NCBI GenBank assembly: GCA_947589325.1
Contig: CANQAM010000001.1
Coordinates: forward strand, 152,190 to 216,189
Source of the DNA: an uncultured Bacteroidales bacterium
GTDB lineage: Bacteria > Bacteroidota > Bacteroidia > Bacteroidales > UBA11471
Length of the DNA stretch: 64,000 nt
Reading direction: 5' to 3'
Shown: in pieces, positions 8,655 through 15,873 of the stretch
How the letters are laid out: each line of letters opens with the position of its first letter
How positions within the stretch are numbered: the first letter of the stretch is position 1
Notes under the pieces: generated by a model
Told to the model about the DNA's origin: nothing
The model's input: only the letters and a program-made list of their open reading frames with translations
Database searches by the model: none
Position numbers and translations under genes: made by a program

Positions 8655-9884
8655 TCAGTCGTGCAGCTTGCGGCGCAGGAAGAAGCTGCGCGTGAACAGC
8701 AGCAACAGCAGCGTCCCTGCCACTTGCATGGCGGCGGTGAACCAGAATGCCGCCGCGTAGTCGAAATATTCCGCCAAGATGCCGCCGAGCAGTATGCCGA
8801 TGCCCATGCCCAAGTCCCACGATGTAAGTATCGTGGAGTTTGCCGTGCCCCGCTGGTCGTTGCGCGCCATGTTGATAAACATGTTCAGAAAAGCCGGATA
8901 CATGCGTCCGTTGCCCAAGCCCAACAACAGCGGCGACACGTAGTAAGCCCACGTGCCGGGCGACCATGCGAACAGCGTCAGCCCCACCGACGAAAGTATC
9001 GTCCCTTGCAGAGCGTTTTCCGTGAGCCGTCCTTTCCGCAGCGAGCGGGCACCCGTCAGGCGCGAAACGAAAAGTCCCGTCGCGATAATGGCGAAAAACA
9101 GCCCCGTACCGTCGGTGATGCCCAACTTCTCTTTACTGTATATCGCCACGTAGTTGCTCATCACGCCCCAACATAAGCCGAACAACATGATGTTCACCGC
9201 CAGAAGCCATCCGCGGGCAAGGAAGAAGTGGTCGAGGCTCAATTTCGGTTTCTCCGCCACGCGCTCGCGGGGGCGGGTTTTTATGGTCGATACGGTAGCG
9301 AAGCCCAAGAAAGCCACGACAAGCGACAGCCAGAAAAGCAGCCGGAAATTATCTGTTGCGGAGTAGATGTAGATGCCCACCGTAGGGGCGATTGCCATGG
9401 CGAGGTTGTTGCTCAGTCCGTAATAGCCCACCCCTTCGTTGCGGCGCGACGACGGCAGCACGTCTATCGCCACCGTGCTGTTGGCCACCGTAGTGGCGCC
9501 GAACGGCAGCCCGTGCAGGGTGCGCACGATGGCGAACATCAGTATCGACGCCGCCCCGAGATACCCCGCAAAGCAGATGAAGAAACAGAAAAAGCAAAGC
9601 ATCAGCACCTTCCGCCGGTCGAACGTATCGACGATGAATCCGCTGAACGGTCGCACCACGAGCGCGGCCACCACGTAGCCCGACAGCACGAAGCCTATCA
9701 TGTCTTTGTTTGCCGTAAACTGGGAGTCGAGATAGAGCGGCAGGAGAGGAGTGAGGATATAGAACGAGAAAAACAGCAGGAAGTTGCCCGTCATCACCTT
9801 GATGTATTCCTTGTTCCAAAGACGCTCGGAAGGACGGGCGGCGAGAGGTTCTTTCGTTTCGGAAGCTGCATTTTTCCGTGCCAT
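8655..9884 (-). CDS. Major facilitator superfamily transporter
   Basis: A 409-residue inner-membrane protein with about twelve hydrophobic helices in two halves joined by a basic loop (TIKTRPRERVAEKPKLSLDH). The loop between helices 2 and 3 carries an MFS signature variant (RPFSGFIVDTFDRRKVLM). It resembles the drug/proton or sugar efflux branch, but the substrate cannot be assigned. The ATG at 9884 (MARKNAASETK) is chosen rather than frame extensions up to 10286, because a complete promoter lies immediately upstream at 9909-9940. It probably shares a transcript with the flavodoxin-family gene. Confidence 0.9.
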   Translation of the reverse strand: MARKNAASETKEPLAARPSERLWNKEYIKVMTGNFLLFFSFYILTPLLPLYLDSQFTANKDMIGFVLSGYVVAALVVRPFSGFIVDTFDRRKVLMLCFFCFFICFAGYLGAASILMFAIVRTLHGLPFGATTVANSTVAIDVLPSSRRNEGVGYYGLSNNLAMAIAPTVGIYIYSATDNFRLLFWLSLVVAFLGFATVSTIKTRPRERVAEKPKLSLDHFFLARGWLLAVNIMLFGLCWGVMSNYVAIYSKEKLGITDGTGLFFAIIATGLFVSRLTGARSLRKGRLTENALQGTILSSVGLTLFAWSPGTWAYYVSPLLLGLGNGRMYPAFLNMFINMARNDQRGTANSTILTSWDLGMGIGILLGGILAEYFDYAAAFWFTAAMQVAGTLLLLLFTRSFFLRRKLHD

Positions 9885-9908
9885 GGTGTCATACGAATTT
9901 TTCCGATG

Positions 9909-9940
9909 CAAAATTAATTCATATTCGATTCCGCCGCAAA
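9909..9940 (-). promoter_or_regulatory. Promoter of the MFS-flavodoxin unit
   Basis: On the minus strand TTTG (complement of 9937-9940), a 20-base spacer, then TAATTTTG (complement of 9909-9916); both boxes match consensus. It fixes the MFS start at 9884. Confidence 0.8.
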
Positions 9941-10024
9941 CAAATTCGCAGAATCTCTTGCCCGAATTTTTACACACGGCATCGAATCTGTTTGAAAAAA
10001 GCACACCCGTATGCAAGAAATTGT

Positions 10025-10032
10025 TACTTTTG
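10025..10032 (+). promoter_or_regulatory. -7 box of the queD-queE unit
   Basis: TACTTTTG. Transcription would begin near 10037, downstream of the in-frame ATG at 10011, which supports the ATG at 10092 for queD. A hairpin (GTTAC at 10044-10048 with GTAAC at 10062-10066) then lies in the leader, followed by an A-rich stretch. Confidence 0.6.
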
Positions 10033-10091
10033 TGTGCCTGTTTGTTACGCGGGAATTTCCGGTAACGAAAGCGACAAAAAAACGAATACCG

Positions 10092-10451
10092 ATGTTCTAT
10101 ATCTCGAAACGCATGGAAATAGCAGGCTCGCACAGCCTGACCCTCTCTTACGAAAGCAAGTGCGAAAGTCTGCACGGGCACAACTGGATTGTTACCGTAT
10201 ATTGCAAGTCGGAAACGCTCAATGCCGACGGCATGGTGTGCGATTTCACCCGCATCAAAGAACAGATACACGGTTACCTCGACCACGGCAACCTCAACGA
10301 GCTGCTGCCGTTCAATCCCACCGCCGAAAACATTGCCCGCTGGGTCGTCGAGCGCATACCCGAATGTTACAAATGCAAGGAGCAGGAGAGCGAAAACAAC
10401 ACCGCCCTCTACGTAGCCGACTCTGCCGGCGGCGAAGACGACGCCCTATGA
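10092..10451 (+). CDS. queD: 6-carboxytetrahydropterin synthase QueD
   Basis: A 119-residue enzyme of the PTPS family that converts dihydroneopterin triphosphate to 6-carboxytetrahydropterin, the second step toward the 7-deazaguanine preQ0 and queuosine. The zinc ligands are visible as H14 and the pair in SLHGHNW (H28, H30), with the catalytic cysteine at C24 (SKCESLHGH). The LDHGNLNEL segment carries the conserved aspartate-histidine region. The stop overlaps the start of queE by four bases (ATGA), implying translational coupling. The C-terminus (about residue 95 onward, acidic and low in complexity) is longer than the compact bacterial core. Confidence 0.94.
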   Translation: MFYISKRMEIAGSHSLTLSYESKCESLHGHNWIVTVYCKSETLNADGMVCDFTRIKEQIHGYLDHGNLNELLPFNPTAENIARWVVERIPECYKCKEQESENNTALYVADSAGGEDDAL

Positions 10452-11029
10452 GAGTAAACGAAATTTTCTATTCGCTGCAAGGCGAAGGGCACTTCACCGG
10501 CACGCCCGCCATTTTCATTCGCTTGGCGGGGTGCAACCTGCGGTGCGGCTTCTGCGACACCGACCATCGCGCCTTCTGCGAACTCTCGGAGGAAGACATC
10601 ATGCAGGCGGTTGCTCCGTACCCTGCTCGGCATGTGGTCGTTACCGGCGGCGAGCCGATGCTCCAGCTCACACCCTCGCTCGTGGAGCGCCTGCACCGCG
10701 CCGGCAAATTCGTGCAGGTCGAAACCAACGGCACCGTACCCGCCGCCGATGCTCTTGCCGTCGATTGGTACACCTGCTCCCCGAAATTCGATTTTTGCCC
10801 CGATGCGCCGCTCCGCCTGCAATCCGTCGATGAATTGAAAGTCGTTTATTGCGGGCAGCCTATGGAGCCGTACGACGGCATCGCGGCGAAAGTCTATTCC
10901 CTGCAACCCTGCGATTGCAGCGATGCGGCGCGCAATGCCGAACTCCTCGCCGCCGCGATTGCCTACGTCGAGGCGCACCCCCGCTGGACGCTTTCCCTCC
11001 AAACCCACAAACTCCTCCACCTGCGGTAA
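10448..11029 (+). CDS. queE: 7-carboxy-7-deazaguanine synthase QueE
   Basis: A 193-residue radical SAM enzyme that rearranges 6-carboxytetrahydropterin to 7-carboxy-7-deazaguanine, the step after QueD. The cluster motif is C29-x3-C33-x2-C36 (GCNLRCGFCDTDH), followed by the SAM-contacting TGGEP at residues 66-70 and an ETNG motif near residue 99. Its length is normal for the short QueE class. It overlaps queD by ATGA. No queC or queF is in the window, so the rest of the pathway lies elsewhere. A McrBC system starts 87 bases downstream from its own promoter. Confidence 0.95.
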   Translation: MRVNEIFYSLQGEGHFTGTPAIFIRLAGCNLRCGFCDTDHRAFCELSEEDIMQAVAPYPARHVVVTGGEPMLQLTPSLVERLHRAGKFVQVETNGTVPAADALAVDWYTCSPKFDFCPDAPLRLQSVDELKVVYCGQPMEPYDGIAAKVYSLQPCDCSDAARNAELLAAAIAYVEAHPRWTLSLQTHKLLHLR

Positions 11030-11078
11030 ATTTTTACGAAAAAGTGTGGTAATAACCTCTGCTTTTAGATAATTATAT

Positions 11079-11086
11079 TAAATTTG
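11079..11086 (+). promoter_or_regulatory. -7 box of mcrBC
   Basis: TAAATTTG, 30 bases before the mcrB ATG. No TTTG is found at the expected -33 distance. Confidence 0.55.
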
Positions 11087-11116
11087 TGGAATATAATTCA
11101 CCTAAAAACAGAGTAG

Positions 11117-12991
11117 ATGATACCACCGACAGAGAAGTCTCAAAAAAATTTTTTGAGTAAGGAAAAGCAAAAATCGGAGCATACCCCGCGTGTATGGCTT
11201 TATCACCCGGGTGAAAATGCCTGTATGTGGAACGATTGTCTGGCCCAAAACAAAATATGTATTGCATGGGACGAGATGGGCGATTTGGCTGGGTATCGGG
11301 ATATAGATGATTTGACAAAGGCGTTGCAAGAAGTTTATCATAAAAAAGACGCCACTTTCCGAAACGACCGTCTTGCCTTATGGCAATTCGTTCATGAAAT
11401 GCAGGTCGGCGATATTGTTTATGCGAAGAAAGGGAAAAATACGATTCTCGGACGGGGTATTGTGAAAGGGAAGTATGTTTACGACAGCTCTCTGTCTGCT
11501 TACCGGAATATCCGACGAGTACAATGGACGCATTGGAAGGCGCGGAATTATGAGGCACGCAAACTGATTCCCGATACGATGACCGATGTAGATGTGTATG
11601 GCTCTCAACCAAAAACATTGGTAACCAAAACTTTGACGGATATAAGTTCGTATGCCGATTTCGTGCAGAATTTGAATGATTTGGTGGTCGGCGGTGCCGG
11701 TGCAGAAGATAACAAAAATTATTGGTGGCTGGTTGCTTCGCCCGATATGTGGAGGTTTTCCGATATCGGTGTCGGCGAAACGGAAGCGTACACGCTGTAT
11801 AATGAAAATGGAAACAAACGCAGGGTATTTCAAAATTTTTTGGACGCCAAGACGGGCGACAAGGTTATCGGCTACGCTTCGACCCCGACCCTGCAAATTG
11901 TGGCTTTGGGTGAAATAGCTCGGGAAACAGACGCGCAGCAGCTCTATTTCCGCAAGACCGAGCAGCTGCTCAATCCCGTCGATTATTCCGAGATAAAGAA
12001 ATGCAGTGAATTGCAGAATATGGAGTGTATGGCGGGCGGTGGCAGGGGAACGCTTTTCAAAGTAACTCCCGAAGAATATCAAATACTTATGGAAATTATC
12101 CGTGCAGAGAATCCGTTGCCGGCGTCGGCATCGTTGCCGTCGTACACCGATGCCGATTTTCTCGACGAGGTGTATATGTCTGCCGACAATCTGCACAGAT
12201 TGAAGCATCTGCTGCAAAAGAAACAGAACATCATTTTACAGGGTGCGCCCGGTGTGGGGAAAACATTTACCGCCAAACGGCTGGCATACGTGTTGATGGG
12301 CGTAAAAGATGAGCAGCGGGTGGAGATGGTACAGTTTCATCAGAATTATACTTACGAAGATTTCATCATGGGATACAAGCCTGATGAAACGGGCGGTTTC
12401 GAGCTGCGGCACGGCGTATTTTACAAGTTTTGCAAAAAAGCCATGAATACGCCCGACAAAGATTTCTTTTTCATCATCGACGAAATAAATCGCGGCAATT
12501 TGAGTAAAATTTTCGGGGAGCTGTTGATGCTTATCGAAAACGGCTATCGCGGAAAGGAGATAAAATTAGCCTATACGGAGGAGCTGTTTTCCGTCCCGAA
12601 AAATCTGTATATCATCGGTATGATGAACACCGCCGACCGCAGTCTGGCGATGATAGACTATGCGCTGCGCCGACGTTTCAGTTTCTTCGAAATGAATCCC
12701 GGATTCGATACCGACGGCTTCAAAAAATACCGGTCGGGTCTCGCCAGCGAGCGTTTCGACAAGATTATCGAGGGTGTGAAGCATTTGAATGACATCATTG
12801 CCGACGATGATTCTTTGGGTGCAGGGTTCTGCATCGGTCACAGTTATTTCTGTGGGCAGTCATCGTTTGACGACGAATGGCTGGCGAACGTCATCGAATA
12901 CGACATTGCCCCGATGTTGTGCGAATATTGGTTCGACGACGAGCAAAAGTATAAAACGCGAATCGAACAACTGCGCAACCTGCTAAAATGA
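11117..12991 (+). CDS. mcrB: McrB-type AAA+ GTPase with two N-terminal PUA/EVE-like domains
   Basis: A 624-residue motor subunit of a type IV, modification-dependent restriction system. Residues about 25-150 (RVWLYHPGENACMWNDC... GDIVYAKKG... ILGRGIV) and about 200-330 (NYWWLVASPDMWRF... GDKVIGYAS... IVALGEI) each look like a PUA-superfamily EVE-like domain that could read modified bases. The AAA+ core follows: Walker A GAPGVGKTF near 375-383, Walker B FFFIIDEINRGN near 449-460, and the McrB signature MNTADRS near 502-508. McrB hexamers translocate or gate on GTP and recruit McrC. Bases here look richer in A+T than in neighbouring housekeeping genes, suggesting transfer. It overlaps mcrC by ATGA. 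Confidence 0.9.
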   Translation: MIPPTEKSQKNFLSKEKQKSEHTPRVWLYHPGENACMWNDCLAQNKICIAWDEMGDLAGYRDIDDLTKALQEVYHKKDATFRNDRLALWQFVHEMQVGDIVYAKKGKNTILGRGIVKGKYVYDSSLSAYRNIRRVQWTHWKARNYEARKLIPDTMTDVDVYGSQPKTLVTKTLTDISSYADFVQNLNDLVVGGAGAEDNKNYWWLVASPDMWRFSDIGVGETEAYTLYNENGNKRRVFQNFLDAKTGDKVIGYASTPTLQIVALGEIARETDAQQLYFRKTEQLLNPVDYSEIKKCSELQNMECMAGGGRGTLFKVTPEEYQILMEIIRAENPLPASASLPSYTDADFLDEVYMSADNLHRLKHLLQKKQNIILQGAPGVGKTFTAKRLAYVLMGVKDEQRVEMVQFHQNYTYEDFIMGYKPDETGGFELRHGVFYKFCKKAMNTPDKDFFFIIDEINRGNLSKIFGELLMLIENGYRGKEIKLAYTEELFSVPKNLYIIGMMNTADRSLAMIDYALRRRFSFFEMNPGFDTDGFKKYRSGLASERFDKIIEGVKHLNDIIADDDSLGAGFCIGHSYFCGQSSFDDEWLANVIEYDIAPMLCEYWFDDEQKYKTRIEQLRNLLK

Positions 12992-14040
12992 TGATCGACA
13001 AAGGCATACCCATTAAAAACATCTACTATATGCTTACGTATGCGTTCAAGGAATTGACGCACAACAATTACGAGCAGATAGCCGGAGAAGATTTCGAGAA
13101 TATTTACGACCTGTTCGCCGAAATACTCTCGAAAGGCATTGCCTATCTTTTGAAACAGGGTTTGCACAAAGAATACGTCGAGAAGACGGAACCGACGACT
13201 TCACTGCGTGGAAAACTGAATCTGCAAAACACAATGCAGGAAAAGCGGTCGCAACGGGTACAGCTCGTTTGCGAATACGACGAATTGATGGAAAACAACC
13301 TGTTCAATCAAATTTTGAAAACTTCGGTTTTACTGCTTGTCCGGCATACTGGCGTCGATAGGCGGCGCAAACACGCCCTGCGCCGCGCGATGCTGTTTTT
13401 TGAACGGGTCGATGAAATAAAGCCGGCGGATATACATTGGCACCGATTGCGGTACGACCGCAACAGCCGTACATACAGAATGTTGCATTCCCTTTGTTAT
13501 TTCCTCCTGCAAAACGAACTGCTTACGACGGAAGACGGGTTTGCGAAGATGCCGAAATTTTCCGACGAGCACATGAATCTGCTGTTTCAGCGGTTCGTGT
13601 TGAATTACTACAAGCGGCACCACCCGCAGAACAAGCCGCGGGCAAAACAGATAAAATGGAATTTTGTCGGCGAAACCGAATCGAATAATATCCTGCCGAT
13701 TATGCAGAGTGATATTCTTTTGTCGATAGGCGAACGGACGCTCATTATCGACACGAAATATTACAGCCATATCATGCAGGAGAATTTCGGAAAACACACT
13801 ATCCATTCACCGAATTTCTATCAGATATACACGTATGTCATGAACGAGGATACCGCGCATACGGGAAAAGTCGATGGCATACTGCTGTATGCACGTCCGT
13901 TGGATAACGAGTTACCCGACGACGTGTCGTTTACGCATAGAGATGGAAACATTTTTATGATTCGGACGCTGGATATGAATCAGGATTTTCCGAAGATAAA
14001 AATGCAACTGGACTCCCTGCTTGATTACCGACAGGAGTGA
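12988..14040 (+). CDS. mcrC: McrC-type restriction endonuclease subunit
   Basis: A 350-residue protein with the McrC layout: an N-terminal domain opening with IPIKNIYYMLTYAFKEL that docks on McrB, and a C-terminal PD-(D/E)xK nuclease fold. The catalytic residues are visible as D242 (MQSDILL) and D255-T-K257 (LIIDTKYY), followed by NFYQIYTYV. McrC cuts DNA when activated by McrB bound at modified sites. All motifs are present, so the system looks intact. The start overlaps the mcrB stop (12988-12991); an alternative ATG follows at 12991. The stop lies only 4 bases from the stop of the convergent GH28 gene, with no terminator hairpin between them. Confidence 0.92.
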   Translation: MMIDKGIPIKNIYYMLTYAFKELTHNNYEQIAGEDFENIYDLFAEILSKGIAYLLKQGLHKEYVEKTEPTTSLRGKLNLQNTMQEKRSQRVQLVCEYDELMENNLFNQILKTSVLLLVRHTGVDRRRKHALRRAMLFFERVDEIKPADIHWHRLRYDRNSRTYRMLHSLCYFLLQNELLTTEDGFAKMPKFSDEHMNLLFQRFVLNYYKRHHPQNKPRAKQIKWNFVGETESNNILPIMQSDILLSIGERTLIIDTKYYSHIMQENFGKHTIHSPNFYQIYTYVMNEDTAHTGKVDGILLYARPLDNELPDDVSFTHRDGNIFMIRTLDMNQDFPKIKMQLDSLLDYRQE

Positions 14041-14044
14041 TTTA

Positions 14045-15532
14045 TTACCGCTCGAACGTTTTGGATTTTTCGACGGCGGGAATCGTGCGCCCGTTGAGGC
14101 GTACGTTTTTCACGTTCTGCAACACGTACGGTCGTTGGTCGCGGGGTGCGACGGCGACGTTTTCGAGCACGACGTTTTCCGCCTGCCGTATGATGACACC
14201 CTTGTCGGTGTCGGCAAGAGAGATGTTTCGCAGCTCGATGTCCTGTATCGGCATTTCCGGCAGGCCGTTGAAATAGACGGCTTTTTTCCCGCCGATGCCC
14301 GTGATGTCGCTGATGTGGATATTCCGGAATACCGGCGTGCCTTCATCTACGGCGGCGGGTCGCGGCGAGTCCGCCTCTTTCGTGGCGTAATAGAGGTCGA
14401 AAAGTATGTTTTCGTTGGCGATGTCGAACATATTGATGCGGCGGCAGAAAATGTTTTCCACTGTGCCGCCTCTGCCGCGCGTACTCTTGAAGCGCAGACC
14501 CACGTCGGTGCCGATGAACGTGCAACGGTCGATGACCACGTTGCGCACGCCGCCCGACATTTCGCTGCCCACCACGAAGCCGCCGTGTCCGTGATACACC
14601 GTGTTGTCGCGCGCTATGACGTTTTGGCACGGCCACCCTCTGCGGCGTCCGGCGGCATCTTTGCCCGACTTGATGCAGATGGCATCGTCGCCGGCGTCGA
14701 ACGAACAGCCGCAGACGATTACGCGGTCGCACGACTCCACGTCGAGTGCGTCGCCGTTTTGGGCGTACCACGGGTTGATAACGGAAACGCCTTGTATCAC
14801 AAGGTCTTCACAATGCAGCGGGTGAATGCACCATGCCGGCGAATTGCGGAAAACGGCGTCTTGCAGCACCACCCGTTTGCATTCGAACAGCCGCACCATG
14901 TTGGGGCGACCTTCGCCCTCTTCGGTGGCGGCTGCGGCATTGGGGTACCACGTGTTGCCGTCGCTGCTGAGCACGCCGCCCGAAGCGACGAGCTGTTTCC
15001 ATTGGCTTTCCGTGAGTTTGCCGCGCCTCACCATGCGCCACGTGCTGCCGTTGCCGTCGAACACGCCTTTTCCCGTAATGGCGATGTCGTGTGCGCCGTT
15101 GGCATAAATGGGCGAGGTGGCGTGTATCTTGCGGTTGTCCATGCTGTTGTCGTTGGGCAGCAGCGGGTATTGTGTGTGGTCGTCGGTGAACAGCACGAAG
15201 GCGTTGGCTTCGGTGTGGAGCCGCACGTTGCTCCGCAGCTCGATGGGACCCGTAATCCACAGTCCCGCCGGAATCACCACCGTGCCGCCTCCTTTGCCGT
15301 TTACGTGGCGTATCGCCGCGTCGATAGCCTGCGTGTTGAGGGTGCCTGCGCCCGCTGTCGCGCCGAAATCGACGATGCTCACCCGATAGTCGGGAAACGT
15401 CGGCAGCGCGACCGCCTGCATTTCAAAAGGAATATCTTGGTAGATGTCGTCGGGCAGGGGGCGTATCGCCTGTGCCCGCAAGGCTGCCGCGCCGCCTAAA
15501 AAAGTGCATAGCAGCAATACGATTTTTTTCAT
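14045..15532 (-). CDS. Glycoside hydrolase family 28 polygalacturonase-like enzyme, secreted
   Basis: A 495-residue protein with a signal peptide (MKKIVLLLCTFLGGAAALRAQA). The right-handed beta-helix of GH28 is recognisable from SIVDFGATAGAGTLNTQAIDAAI, a typical N-terminal signature, and the active-site motifs NGDALDV, DAGDDAICIKSG, GHGGFVVGSE and RFKS, which correspond to the family's NTD, DD, GHG and RIK blocks. It should hydrolyse alpha-1,4-galacturonic linkages of pectin, perhaps as an exo-enzyme. The start at 15532 is chosen for the signal peptide and the -7 box upstream. It stands alone, convergent with mcrC. Confidence 0.92.
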   Translation of the reverse strand: MKKIVLLLCTFLGGAAALRAQAIRPLPDDIYQDIPFEMQAVALPTFPDYRVSIVDFGATAGAGTLNTQAIDAAIRHVNGKGGGTVVIPAGLWITGPIELRSNVRLHTEANAFVLFTDDHTQYPLLPNDNSMDNRKIHATSPIYANGAHDIAITGKGVFDGNGSTWRMVRRGKLTESQWKQLVASGGVLSSDGNTWYPNAAAATEEGEGRPNMVRLFECKRVVLQDAVFRNSPAWCIHPLHCEDLVIQGVSVINPWYAQNGDALDVESCDRVIVCGCSFDAGDDAICIKSGKDAAGRRRGWPCQNVIARDNTVYHGHGGFVVGSEMSGGVRNVVIDRCTFIGTDVGLRFKSTRGRGGTVENIFCRRINMFDIANENILFDLYYATKEADSPRPAAVDEGTPVFRNIHISDITGIGGKKAVYFNGLPEMPIQDIELRNISLADTDKGVIIRQAENVVLENVAVAPRDQRPYVLQNVKNVRLNGRTIPAVEKSKTFER

Positions 15533-15554
15533 GGCAGAAAATTTTTTAACAGAA

Positions 15555-15562
15555 CAAATATA
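15555..15562 (-). promoter_or_regulatory. -7 box of the GH28 gene
   Basis: TATATTTG on the minus strand; a TTTTG (complement of 15585-15589) lies 22 bases upstream. The 15533-15873 gap also holds a run of nine G (15753-15761) after CCCCTTA, but no gene. Confidence 0.6.
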
Positions 15563-15873
15563 ATGATTGTCAAACCGAAAAAAACAAAACGCATTGAAAA
15601 TTTTTGAGAAAACAATGAAAAAGCACCCGTTTTGTGGAAAATCTGCAAAAGTATGGGGCATTTTTGAGATATTTTGTGTAATATTGCGCCGCAAAAGCAA
15701 AAACCGCTATGTGTAATATCGTACCGCATATTCTATTTATCACTACCCCTTAGGGGGGGGGAGGTTGAACGTTTTTTCCGTATTTTTCTCGGTAGAGAAT
15801 TTTTCTTGTTTTCAAGTCTGTTATTTGGCTGTGGCGAATGCGGTTTGCGCAGCGGTAAAACTATGTATATTCC

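Noticed and set aside
10044..10080. Confident preQ1 riboswitch call upstream of queD
   Set aside because: The loop and tail do not show the base complementarity required for the class I pseudoknot; kept only as a candidate leader hairpin.
8655..10286. 543-residue version of the MFS protein
   Set aside because: The extra 134 N-terminal residues are antisense to queD and lie upstream of a perfect promoter at 9909-9940.
10011..10451. 146-residue version of QueD starting at 10011
   Set aside because: The start precedes the predicted transcription start, and the added residues are not part of the QueD family.
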